From assembly GCF_000002995.4 (NCBI RefSeq), contig NW_025062476.1, positions 1,855,001 through 1,919,000 on the forward strand: a stretch of 64,000 nucleotides of DNA, in the 5' to 3' direction. Of this stretch, positions 46,801 through 58,845 are shown piece after piece. The DNA comes from Brugia malayi. Lineage: Eukaryota; Nematoda; Chromadorea; Rhabditida; Onchocercidae. The translations under genes and the position numbers were made by a program. Position 1 is the stretch's first letter; each line of letters begins with the position of its first letter. Under the pieces are notes generated by a model that was not told the DNA's origin, searched no databases, and was given only the letters and a program-made list of their open reading frames with translations.

Positions 46801-49800
46801 ACAAAAGCTTACAGTAATATACAAAATTTATCCGAAAAATTTTATCAGATTTATTCAAAATTTATTAAATTTAATATTTTATAATAGATATTGCATTAGG
46901 TGAAAAAAAAAAAAAAATGTAAAATGAGGAAAGTAAATAACAAACAACAATAAATAATAAACAAAAGAAAAGATTTCTTTTTTTTTTTGCTATCGTTTAC
47001 AGTTAAAAATGAATTTTGTTCGATTTTCTTTTAATTGAAATAAATAAATAAACAAACAAACAAACAATTAATGCATTGAGAAGAAATTACTATCTGTTAT
47101 CATAAGTTTATTTCTCAATTAAAATAAATTTTATTAATTATCAGAAATAATTTATTACAATTAACAAATTCCACTCATTAATAATTGTAACTTTTTCAGC
47201 TTCATAACTTATTAATGAATGTATATTTCCGGAAACAATATCTGATCGGAATGAAAATTAGACTAAACATTAAAAAATGTCTTATTTACACCAACAAAAC
47301 TATATAATTTATTAATTGTAATAGGAAAACTTATAATAGAAATTAATCTACAAAATAATACATAATTTCATGTTTATAGGAAATATTCAAAGAGTATAAA
47401 ATAATAATTATGCAAAATAAAATTTGTTGATATTTACAAATTCGATTCACTCAGAAAATTAAAATTTATTTAAAATTTTTATTTATCAAAATTATCGTTT
47501 GCGTATTTGTTATTAATCTTTTGCACTGGTAATTAATTAGCTAATTAATTGTTAATCAAAAATTGAAGCAATTTTTTTGAGCAATTCTGTAATTTAGCCA
47601 ATAGAGAATTTCAAATTTAAATAAGGAATTTAAAATAAGGAACAAAGAACATAACTTTTCTTTAGGAAATCAATTAATATACATGTTTTTGCATATTGAT
47701 ATTTGCATATTGCAATAAAAATTTGTAAACTATTCAGTTAGTCAATTAATTGATCATTTAATATAATACTTCATTACATGGATGTAGCTTATTTAAATTC
47801 TTATTTTCTTTGAATTTAGAGCTATTTCAATGATGATATGATTTAATCAGTAATGATTAGTAATGGATTCTATATTATTATATATTTCAATATCTATTAT
47901 CACCCAAATCTTAATGAAATTCGATAAATATAACAGTTTTATCTAAGTTGATTGAAATGAAATTCAAATTTTATTGACTAATTAATTTCATTATTAAATC
48001 TATCTCAGACATTTCAATTTTGATTTACAAGTAACAAACAGTGGCATATAGTATTATAAGCTCAAAAGTATCCCAAGATATCAAAAATAATGTTCGCAAA
48101 AAAAAAAAAAAAAAAAAAATTAAAATTATTCACTTTATTTTGAAGCTTAAAATTAACCTCCTGAATTATTGAAATTGAAAATAAAATATATTTTAATTTG
48201 TTTTAATTTTTTCATCGTTTCATTTGCATTTTAAAGAGATTTCTTCAATTTGTTGTTTTTATCATTTAATAAATGGCTTAAGAAATGCTTCATCTAATTT
48301 AAAAGTATCAGTAAATAGGTTGGGGAAATTTTAGTTCCAGAAGAAGAGAAAAAAGAAATAAATGTGGAAAAAATGATGGAAAAAAAAAATTGATTTAAAT
48401 CAAAATATTTTCTTTCTTTATCAAAGATGAGTTTTTCAAATAGCTAAACATAGTAATCATTCAATGTTTCTCTTAAAATTCACTTCAAATTTGACAATAA
48501 GTATAAGAGAAATGGTAAATATCAACAAATACTAATATTAAACAACGATTAATAAGTGATATAAGATGTTGAACAAATTAAAAAAGTTGAGGAGAAAATT
48601 GAAAATTGATATTTTTTTTGAATTAAATTTAAAAAAACTGGAAAAATTACTGACTTTTAAAAAAAATTAAATTTTATTTTTTAATTTAAAAACTGGAAAA
48701 AAAAGAAAAAATCTTTTTTTTTTCTATTCATAAATTATTATGAATAAATAAATTCGATTTAATTATGATATAAATAATATTTCAAAGATGTGATTTTTAT
48801 AAAAGTTTTAGTCGAACATTAAATTTGTTTTTTAAAACTTTTTTTTTTCACTTGGTATTTTAATTGATCATATGAAATAGTAAAAATCAGTTGACTAAAC
48901 TAATGACGGATAGCAATCAGCAATATGTTGATCTGAAAATGAATTACTATAAGACCACACAGATGTACACACACACACACACACATGCACACACACACAT
49001 TTTTATATGTGTATGTGAAAGATTAGCATTGCTAAAGGCTAAGAGGAATAGATGAGTAAACAATATAGCACAATTTATCAATTTCAAGCTAGATAGACTA
49101 GATGAATGAGGTAGATAAAGCAACAAATTGCTTGACGAGATGAAATAGTGATGAAAATAATTATAGAAAAGTGATAACAGTATTGATAGTAAGAATATTG
49201 ATGATAACGGTAATAATGTTGATATGATGATATGAATAGTAATAGCAATGGCAATTATATTAATGATAATAATGATATTGATGTTGGTTGATGATGTTGG
49301 CAATAATGGTGACAACGGCAATTATATTAATGATAATAATGATATTGATGTTGGTTGATGATGTTGGCAATAATGGTGACAACGGCAATTATATTAATGA
49401 TAATAATGATATTGATGTTGGTTGATGATGTTGGCAATAATGGTGACAACGGCAAGTATATTGATGATAATAATGATATTGATGTTGGTCGATGATGTTG
49501 GCAATAATGGTGACAACGGCAAGTATATTGATGATAATAATGATATTGATGCTGGTTAATAATGATAATAATGGCAACAATGGGAAGTGTATTTAATGAT
49601 GATGATGACAGTAATGTTAGTCGGTAATGACAATAATGGTGGCAAAAATGGCAAGAATATTAATGATAATGATGGTAATGATGTTGGTGGATGATGATGA
49701 TAAAAACGATAGAAATGGCAAGTATATAATGTTGTCAGTGGATGATGATAACAATGGCAAAGATATTAATAATAATGATGGCAATGATAATTGAATTGAC

Positions 49801-50765
49801 GGATTTCTGCCATTTAACATCTGAACAAACTTTTGCTTGCGAAAAATTTTCCATTCATTCGTATAAACAACTTTTAAGTTTTAAAAAAAAAAAAAAACAA
49901 TGGAAGAGGGAAATGAGAGATAAATAGGGAGAAAGGGAAAGAGAAAGAGAGAAGAGAAAAAAAAGAAAGAACAAAATAATTGTACAAACAACTCATTTAT
50001 TTCTCATTGGTGAATTTGTAATAAATTAATTTTAGTGGAAAGAAGAAATAAAAAATTTATTTTCTTTCTTTTTTTTTTTGACTTTTAAATTTTGAAACAA
50101 TTAATAGATATGAAATAAACAATGGGAAAATATAGCATATGTAATTTACTTGGTGTAATTTTATTCAAATAATATAATCAAGATGTAAATGTGTAAATTT
50201 TTCATCTTTGAATTAGCATTCAATATTCCAAGAAAAAAATTTTAAAAATGATTCAAATTTTTTAAAAAAAAAATTATTCAGTAAAATTAAATTTCATTTA
50301 TGCAAAAAGATAGAAGGAAAATAAAAAAAATTTAACACATAATACTAAATCAATGAGATGAAAATTAACTGCAAAAAATAAATAAAAAAATTATTCAACT
50401 TAATTGGGCTTAGTGAATAATTTTGAATAACTGTAAAAATGTATTGAATGAAACAAAACTGTATTTCATTATAATTTAAATAATTAGCTTTACATTTATT
50501 TTTTCTTATTTCGTTATAAGTTAAATAATTTATAATTTAAATAATTAGCTTTAAATTCAAATATATCGCTATTAATCAAACTAAATGCTATCGGTATTTT
50601 TTTGTCAACTATAAATTAATTTATTTACGTTTGAAAAATATTTTTGTTAACTTCATGAAGCAAAATTTCATTCCGCCAAATTGTCATATCTTTAAAATAC
50701 TGATTGTTAGACGACATGTAAATCAGGCAGGCATTAACGCTGTCATCAGAAGTTAACCTTATGAG
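43870..50765 (-). CDS. Single-pass membrane protein of unknown family (partial model)
   Basis: Three minus-strand exons look real, and the model is incomplete at the 5' end. Exon 50765-50652 is open in one frame only (LTSDDSVNACLIYMSSNN). Exon 44905-44734 follows a TTACAG acceptor: a short Cys-rich ectodomain end (CPQAFTWECDELNCCESYHF), then a transmembrane helix of about 22 residues (ILLFIAIGIFLTALLVAAI). It ends in phase 2. Exon 43975-43870 joins in phase and gives a basic stop-transfer and charged cytoplasmic tail (RRKRLQEMDQFRNE), ending at TAA or splicing onward at 43880. Cys residues before the helix and basic residues after it suggest type I topology. I do not recognise the family. Linking the 50.7-kb exon to the other two is inference; exons in between were not resolved. 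Confidence 0.45.
44363..44702. repeat. Tandem duplication of a segment of about 140 bases in an intron
   Basis: The block containing AAATAAAATAAGAGAATGAA and ATTTTATGAGTAATATTTTA occurs at about 44363-44505 and again at about 44553-44697. It lies just downstream of the transmembrane exon. Confidence 0.85.
45161..45174. other. 14-base perfect palindrome
   Basis: GACAGTATACTGTC reads the same on both strands. It follows two direct copies of GTTGACAA. No regulatory role can be assigned. Confidence 0.6.
45625..46085. repeat. Duplicated segment of about 95 bases, 360 bases apart
   Basis: The block AATTTGTTGACAAAATAAGC followed by CTTGACATATATTTCAAAAT and AATTGGAGAATTTTTGG occurs near 45627-45722 and 45986-46082 in the same orientation. 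Confidence 0.85.
48967..49001. repeat. (CA)n microsatellite
   Basis: Two (AC)n runs separated by ATGC, next to the GATAAT-rich array. Confidence 0.9.
49150..49800. repeat. 67-base tandem array in a GATAAT-rich block
   Basis: The unit TAATGATAATAATGATATTG plus ATGTTGGTTGATGATGTTGGCAATAATGGTGACAACGGCA and a short tail repeats with a 67-base period from about 49254 to 49560, in four to five copies. More diverged GAT/AAT-rich copies continue to 49800. The plus strand is purine-rich, and all six frames contain spurious open frames. Confidence 0.92.
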
Positions 50766-50769
50766 CTAA

Positions 50770-53290
50770 AGATATAATTAGCTTTCTTTATATATATATA
50801 ATTAGCTCTCTTCAGCTCATGAAATAAGCTAAGGCTTATCTTATTGTTTTCCTTAGTTTAAATATTATTCATTCGAATTTTAGAAAAATATTGCATTAAA
50901 AAAAGAGAAAGAGCATCAAATAATAATTTGTGTAACCTTTTTCTGTACATAAATTTTTTCCTGAAAATAAAGAAAGAAGAAAAATAAACATTCGTCGTCT
51001 AATTATTGAAATAATTGCCGTCTACTATTTTATATATTTATATTGAAAATAAATAAATGATTTCTATAAGTCATAATTTTAAAACTTTACTGACACTTTT
51101 TTTTAAAAAAAATCATATTTTAATTAACAAAAAATGATATTCAGATGTTATATCTAAGTAATTAATTCAATGCTAAATTTATAAGTGAAAATTAATTTTT
51201 TTTTCTTGAAAATTAATTCGATTGGAAAATGATTATTGTTGCTGTATAAAATTAAACATTTGTGATATCAATTAATTTTGCTAGTATTTGCTTATCACAT
51301 TATCAATTTATTTCAAATGCTTTACGAAAGAGTAAAGTAAAGTGTACAAATTTTGAATTCTTCGATGATTTATTGTTTAATTGTTAAAAGAATAAACGCT
51401 GATAATTGCTTGCAGTTAATCAATAGTCGATCATTAATCATTGATCATTTTCAATATTTCTGAAACTCTCTAAATTGCTATGTCGATGATTGAAATATCT
51501 TTGTATTTAAAAGTTATTAAAAAAGAAAACGAAAATTAAACAAATTTAATTTTTATTTAATATCATTCGCTTAATTTAATATAATTATTAAAGTTAGCAA
51601 TAGCAATTTTAATCATTTAAAAAACTTATTCCATGGATGATTATTGTTTGAATAATGCCTACAAAAAAATAATAAAAAAAATAATAAGTGCGAAGTGAAA
51701 TGATCAATAAGTTATTTGGGAGAAGTGCTTTTCTTGATATGTTCTTTAGCACTTAAGTTAAAAATTAAAATCTTTGCTTTAAATAGCACTGAAATTTAAG
51801 CTAAGTCAGAGAGCAATGATTGATTATCATTAAAATGCTTTGCATATTTTTAAAATGCTTTCGTTTCATTTTAAACAGTTCTTCAATTGCAATTAAATGA
51901 GCACAGATGATTGCATGCTGAATTTGATAAGTAAGTTTCACATGTAATGTAAAAAGTTAATCTTCAATAATAATAATAATTTTTTCTCAAATAAGCTGTT
52001 AGATTATCTTACTTACTTTCATCATTTCATTTTTTTTATCACTTATTATCACTTATTAAGTTTATCGCAATTTTATTTTATTAATAGCAATTTATTAAGT
52101 TATCAATAATTCGATTATTTCAACAATTTAATTAAATAACCTTTTGATAAATGTAATCAATTAACTTTCTATAAATGATTTATTTCAATCATTCTTTTGT
52201 CTATAATTCGTTAAAATAAACATTTATCGCATTTAATATTCAAGTTTCTCTCTCTAAAATACACATCAAAACAAAAACAAAGTTAATCTTTTACAAAAAA
52301 ATATGAAAAAGTATTGCGAATAATTAAATAATATATGCATAACTTATTTTGAAAAAAAATGATATTTTTGAGCAAATTTATATGATAAAAACATGAAAGG
52401 AAGATAAAAAGAGAAAACCAACTTTTTTTTGCAACTAATTTTTTTGTATTAAATTAACAGAAATCAATAAAGAAATGATCGTTTATTAATTACACTTTTT
52501 ATTTTTACTGAAATTACCGTATTAGCAAGGAAATAACTTTATCATAAATAATAAGAAACAACTGATAACGAATCATTTGCCTCAGTCATTTCATTTAAGT
52601 TCATTTATTTCTTTGAACATTCATTGTTAAAAATTTAGTTTCTTTAGAGCAGAAAAAGTATTCTTTTCTTCCTGTATAATTTTTTGAAATTAAAAAGTTT
52701 TTGATTGGAAAAAATTTTCTTCTTTATCTTTGGAAGTGATTTGTGATTATTTTTAGTTAGTACTCAATTTAATCAATAATTGATTAACTTTCATTAACTG
52801 TTACAGAATACTTCGGCCATGTTTGTAAAATGATTTAAATTTTAATCATTTTTGAATTATGTCATATAGACAAGATTGATTCATATTCTTCAATTTTATG
52901 ATAAAGATTTAATTGATGATCTGATCAATTATCGATTTGCTGCTGGCACTGTGACTCATGCTATTAGCTTTTTTCAAAAAAAAACATCTTTTCAATTTTA
53001 CAATAAAATTTCACACAATGACGGCATTTCCTCAAATTTTTTTTTTAATATTTATAAATTGAATTAGATTAAAATATAATCAATTGAATGTTAATGGAAC
53101 CTGAAATGAAAATGGCTTACAAATTATTTTTATTCATATGCTTTTATATTCATTTATTAGTAAATGATAATATCGTACCTAAATGGCTTTAATGTGAAAT
53201 TTATGAAATTTAAATTATATCATAGTTTTTGTTACAAACATCAAAAAATATTACATAATAAAATATTCATTTCTTACTTAATTCCAAATT
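50770..53290. other. AT-rich intergenic region
   Basis: No supported gene. A block at 52876-53067 is open on the plus strand, and part of it is open on the minus strand (MSHSASSKSIIDQIIN). Neither has convincing splice signals. The right-hand end holds the 3' UTR of the S28 peptidase gene. Confidence 0.5.
53153..53158 (-). terminator. Candidate poly(A) signal of the S28 peptidase
   Basis: AATAAA on the minus strand, 143 bases after the stop at 53301. A second hexamer lies at 53134-53129. Given the base composition, either may be chance. Confidence 0.4.
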
Positions 53291-53300
53291 TAAAGTAATG

Positions 53301-56300
53301 TTATTGTTGCGCTGTTTTAATTGTTTTGTTATTGTTATTATTGTTTTTGCTATTGTAACTATCATTGGTTGTAGAGCTTTCCGCAATAAACATTTCTATT
53401 TTTTCATCAAGAAATATTCGATAATCATCTAATGCTGGTAAATTGAAGAAATCCACAGAACATGAGTCAGTGCAATGAGAACCACCTAAAAAGCTTCCAG
53501 TTAATATAGACAATAGTAAATTTTTAGCAATAATTAAGCTTAAAAAATAATTATTTTAACTTATTCAATCAATAAAATCAATAAAATTTAGAAAAATTTT
53601 CTTGAAATTTTAAAATAAGACTAGAAAATATTTTTAAAATGTTGCAAGGTATTTATATCGGTGGGAATTTTTTTTTGTTTGCTCTAAGTTAATGAAACAA
53701 TCGATTAATTAATTTTAAATTAAATAAATTTTACCTTCAATTATAAAAGAGTAAACATTTCTTGTAACATCAGTACAATTCAAACAACAAGCTGATTTCC
53801 ATGGATCATGTGAACCAGTTACAAATATCGTATTGCTACCCTTGAAATTTTCTCATAAATATATAAGATAAAAACAAAAATTCATACTGTGTGATTACTG
53901 TAGCCAAGAAATACAGTAACCTACTTTATAATTATCATAACCTCCAAATGTACGCAATGTATTGCGCACGCCATCACGAACACGTTCCGCATCATACTGC
54001 ACATCGAATACGTCCATGCATTTATCGATAAAATAACTGCAATTTGAAACATGTTTAATTTAATTGAATAATAAATTTTTAAAAAAATTTTTTTTTAACT
54101 AAAAAAAAAAATAATTTTTGATATTTTTTAACTTAAAAATGAAATACTAATAAAAGTATCCAAAGATATATTATAATTATGAAGAAGAATGCTTCGTAAA
54201 TAGATGAAAAAGAAATTGATGGATTTTTTTTTTAGTAATTAATCTTACTCAAGTGATACAGATGATCCAAATATGCTTTTTCCATTGTTTGTTGTAGTGA
54301 AAAAGCCAAGTTCTGTACAGGAAAGCCATAGCCAACTACGATATGATGCTAAAGTTGAAAATATAAAAGTTGATTTTTACAAAAATAAATTTAAGCAATG
54401 TATTAGAAAATATGATCAACAAATTAGAAAGCAAAAATATTGTGTTAGCTGATGTTAAATAATTTAATAATACCTATCAGTGATATCATTTTTATGTTGG
54501 TTTGAAAAATTAACATTAATTGATTATCATAGCAATCAAGCTCACAAAATAAGAAAAGAAATTAGTATTTCCGTGTAAATTTTAGATTTAACTTTCTGAA
54601 ATTTGTCAAATCTTTTATTACCTACTACTGCTTTCAATAAAAGAAAAAAATAATTAAAGATGTTTAAATTTTTTCAAAAAAAACAATACGAATTTCAATC
54701 AAACAAATAAAAGTAACCAAATTCATTATCCACGAAACTGATATTACTCAAATCTTCTAAATGGTTTTCATAGCTTGGATCAAAGCATTCTTCAGATTGA
54801 AATACTTTATCATGAATTTTCCAGGCATTCCAAATTATCCCAATACCATCTGTGTCATGTATTATTAGATCACAAAAATAAGACACATCGGGAAGTCGCT
54901 GCAATTTTATCAATTCTTTCTCTCACTGAAATCTTTTGTAAATAAAATTTTGTAAACAATTCTTGAAAAAAAAAAAAAAAAAACAAATAAAAAAATTTAC
55001 ACATCCTCCTGCATACTGTATAAAAGCACCAAATACAGACAAAATATTTGCAAGAAAAAATTGTATATCTTTTGATATTGGTGGCTCCGTGAATGGTTCG
55101 CACATGCTGCAGAAGAAAAAAAGAATCGAAAATTAAAATAATCTAAATAAATTGATAGCAAAAAAAAAATAAAATAACCGAGAAAGGATCGATCAAAGAT
55201 TTGAAAAAATCAAAAAGAAAAAGGAAAGAAAAGATTAAAGATTAAATTGACAAATTTTAATTAAAAAAAAACTTACTTAAAAACCTTTCCTAATTCTGCC
55301 CTACCATCTGCGGTATATGTTTTTTCAATCAGTGCTTTCATACTCAATCGAATAGTTTCAGCACACGGTGCATTTTCCTCCTTCAATACATATTCCAAAT
55401 TTTTGGTATGATCTGAAATTTCCCTTTTTTTCAAAAAAAAAAAAAAAATTCTATTTTAATTTTTTAGCTAGATTAATATTTCTTTTCTTTTTTGCACCTT
55501 AACAAGACGAAATTAATCTCATCCAAACAATTAATATTTTATACTTTCTAAGTTCTAAAACTTCAAAAAAAAAAAAAAAAAAACAGGATTAGATCGTAAA
55601 TTTTTCTTTTTTTGAATTAGTTTAATTTTACCATAATAATCGACTTCAGCTTGAACCACACCAGATGATACAATTGCTGCAATAGTAAGATCTTCGTTCA
55701 TTTCACGAAACCATGCTGCAAGTGCACCTGAAATTCATATACAAAGAATTAATTCAAAGAAGAAAGTACTCAAATTTTTTGATCTGTTTAAAAATTTGAT
55801 AAAAGTTACTACGAAACATATTTTATAATTTTACCATTTATTTCATTTCATATTGTTAAAAAACTGAAAAATAAAAACCAACTAACTTACCAGAATAGGA
55901 ACTACCAAATAGTATCCAACGTGGTTTTTCTATTCCCGAGAAAAATACTTCGTTCATATGAACAATGAAATTTTTTATATCAGCTAATGCTTGATTTATT
56001 GTTAAGTATTTATAGCTTTTGATTGAGAGATCTCTGAAATTTCATATTTCAATTTTAGGATAATCTAAAATGTAATGAAAATTATTGCTCCTCCTTGAAT
56101 ATATGTTAGCTTTTTACTGTAAAAATTAATTACTGACAAAGTAATTAGTAAATTTTATGAATTACTTACTCAAATGGTTGACTTGCTCCAAAAAAACGAT
56201 GTTCTAAACAAAAACATGCAGCGCCATATTTCTTAGCCAATATCAGCAATGGATTCATTGCATTACCAATCATTGATTCAGTAATTCCATTCTCGCCACC

Positions 56301-56927
56301 AAGTTTTAAAAATGCCAAACCAGAATTATTGTGAAATTCCAAATTAGACATATAACGCTGTAATTATTTGAGCTTTAAAAAATATTACAGTAAGATTTAA
56401 AATTGGAATAGAATAAATTTAAAATTATTGATAAAGCAATGAAAAAATTCATCATTTTAAATTATGATATTGATTAATTTGGAAGTTATTAAAGAAAATG
56501 ATTTAATAATTTGCAAATACTCTATGATTATAATTTATATTCTTCTTTTTTTTTTAAAAAAAAAAGTGAAAAAAGAAACTTGTTCGAATTCTCCTTTATC
56601 ATCTGGATTAAAATTATCAATTCGTTGTGATATCCAATCAGTTTTTACTTCTTGATAAGTATTTTTAAATGCTTCTGATTGCATTTGCATGATATTATTT
56701 GCTATTGTTGAATTTTTATTCATTGAATTATTCAATAAAATTGAATAATTTTGTGACATCGAAATATTATCCATTTCCATTTGATAAAAATGATCATATT
56801 CTATGATCGGCAAATGATGCAACGATGATTTCCGAACTATCGTACCAAATATGTTAGTATTGTTGCAAGATAATAGTAGAAGTAATAATGAAAAAATCTT
56901 TTTGGTTATTTCATTTAAAATCATCAT
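53301..56927 (-). CDS. Serine peptidase of family S28 (PRCP / DPP7 / PRSS16 type)
   Basis: A secreted or lysosomal proline-directed carboxy- or aminopeptidase. Eleven exons: 56927-56580, 56357-56170, 56033-55891, 55727-55632, 55412-55277, 55106-55001, 54898-54718, 54348-54249, 54036-53925, 53840-53735 and 53485-53301, phase-matched to 566 aa, close to the family's usual size. Residues 1-28 or so form a signal peptide (IFSLLLLLLSC). The family core follows: QRIDNFNPDD, EFEQRYMSN, then LGGENGI and CLEHRFFGASQPFE. The nucleophile sits in GSSYSG (Ser about 224), the Asp in GSHDPW (about 482) and the His in GGSHC (about 509), so the triad is complete. Several Asn-X-Ser/Thr sites in the N-terminal 80 residues suit a glycosylated secreted protein. 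The C-terminus is Asn-rich (KNNNNNK). Exon 7 could instead start a few residues upstream, since its acceptor is ambiguous. Substrate and localisation are inferred from the family. Confidence 0.93.
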
Positions 56928-58845
56928 TTTCTCCTAAATTTAAATCATATTGTTAAATATGCCTGATAATTATCAGATATTATCATTATGATAAAATATT
57001 TCCTTCAGTTTGTGACATTCTTTGAAACAAATTGCGCTATTATAAGAGAATTGCAATAATTTCTAATTCATTTTGACTAGAAGAAGTTAATTTAAAAATA
57101 GACTGAAAACCTGGAAATAATAAATAGTTTCTAAGCTACTTAATTGTTAAATTCGAAAAATATTGGTTTGATTTTTTAACACGTTTTTTTCTTTTTACAA
57201 GTTTTGAGTAATTTTTTTCCCCTTGATTAAATCATAGCACTGCTATCCACACAAATAATTTATAGTTCCTTGCTAAAATTCCAAATACATTAGAAATGAT
57301 GAAATGATATTTGAAGTTAAACAAAATAATAATTCATAAGCATTAATTATAGCATAAAAAATTCAATGTATAAAGAATAAGCTAGTGAAAAAAAAGTGAT
57401 TAAAATAAAAATCATGCAAGACAAATCTAAAAATGCATGCAGTAAGAAAAGAAATGAAAAAAAAGTTAAAGTTAAAAGGCAAACAATGAGTACAAATATA
57501 AGTAATTTAGGATGCAATCAACAAAAACGAAATTAATTCAGGAAAAGCGTGCATTAAATAGAAACAAAATCAAAAAATGTAGAAAATTTAATGAAAAAAA
57601 CTGTTCATAAATAAAAATATAATATAATTTGCAGTTCTGCAAGTACTGTTCAATGTGCAAATGCATTAAATTCAATAAAACTGAAACTATCAATCTGAAG
57701 GAAATAAAAAGAAAACTAAATTCAAACAGACCACCTAGTAGTTAAAAGCAAAAAATTTCATCCAAATAATTTGGTGACCAAAAAACTATTATCAACCGAT
57801 ATGAAAGAAAAAAATCTATGTGCATAATTATAACAGTGATTCTTGACCCCCACACAAAAACAGTAGAAAGAATAATAATAATTACAAAAAAGAATATTAA
57901 TAAAAAAACACTCAAAAAAATTAATAAAAAGAAACAAATGAATACTAACACTAATAAAATCCAGAAAGAATTATTAACGGCATAAGTGAAACATGACAAT
58001 ATGATAGGGATAAGAAATATTTTGTGAAAAAGATAAGTAACATAAACAAAAAAAAAATTCAAGAATTAATAAAACAACAAGCCAAGCATTAATAATGCCA
58101 CTAAATCCTTTCATTTTTATTTTTTTATTTTTTTTATTCTTTTATTTTTTTTTTTATTTTTTTATTCTTATTTTTTTTTTTTTTTTTTTTTCGTTTTTTT
58201 TGATTTTTTTCTTTTTTTGTTTTTTTTTTTTTTTGTTTTTTTATTTTTTGTTTTTTTTTTTTTTACTTTTTTTTTTCATTTTTTGTTTTATTTTATTTTT
58301 GTTTATATTTTATATTTTTTATTTTTTTCTACTTTTTTACTTTTTTTTTTACTTTCGACATATTAATAAACAAATCAAACATGAAAAAAGTAGAATTACA
58401 TAATTAAAAATAAAAATCACAATGAAATAAAGAAATTTAAAGAGCCAAATTCGAATTTAATGCATCAAGGATCAAAAGCTATGTGCAAAAGAAGCGAAAT
58501 TTTTTCGAAATTACAAATGGCAGAATAGTGAATTCGAAAAAATCTCACTAAATAGAAGGACGACAATCAAATTTTTCATTGTGATTTTTCAATAGTTAAT
58601 AAAAATCAAAAATTAGTAACAATTCAAAAATCTAATAATTAGTAACCAAGTAACAAAAAAAACTTAACATAATAACAAAAAACTAGCAAAAAAAAAAAAA
58701 CGAAAAAATTAGATCAGTCCACCAGTAAGTAAATTAGGTTACCTGCGCAAGGAAAAGAAAACTGACTGAGTGGAGCGATGTTGGACAGAGATGGTTCTTG
58801 AATTGGTGCATCGATTGAGTTGCGGCTTGGGTAGAGATTTCATTA
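56928..58845. other. Intergenic region with strong A/T strand skew
   Basis: No supported gene. On the plus strand 57340-58095 is very A-rich and T-poor. It switches to an almost pure T tract at 58125-58352, and A-rich sequence resumes to 58730. Long open frames here (a Phe-rich plus-strand frame and a Phe/Ile-rich minus-strand frame) follow from the skew. The right end contains the 3' UTR of the zinc-finger gene. Confidence 0.55.
58125..58352. repeat. T-rich low-complexity tract
   Basis: About 230 bases, nearly all T, broken by single A, G or C bases. It lies within an otherwise A-rich strand. Confidence 0.9.

Larger units (their letters stand above)
45000..50650. other. AT-rich region, probably intronic, with repeats
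   Basis: This stretch lies between the transmembrane exon and the 50.7-kb exon. A block at about 45094-45216 is open on both strands (minus: HSFVSFPTVYCHISDN) and may hold an exon. Otherwise it contains a CT tract (45293-45350), a duplicated segment (45625-46085), a CA tract (48967-49001) and a 67-base array (49254-49560). No gene is supported. Confidence 0.45.

Noticed and set aside
48947..49820. Ile/Ser-rich minus-strand frames
   Set aside because: They are translations of the 67-base GATAAT array and the CA tract.
54870..55105. Alternative frames over peptidase exons 6 and 7
   Set aside because: Only the frame giving the family motifs (MCEPFTEPP, then SYFCDLI) is consistent with the flanking exons.
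58095..58403. Phe-rich plus-strand frame
   Set aside because: A pure product of the T-rich tract.
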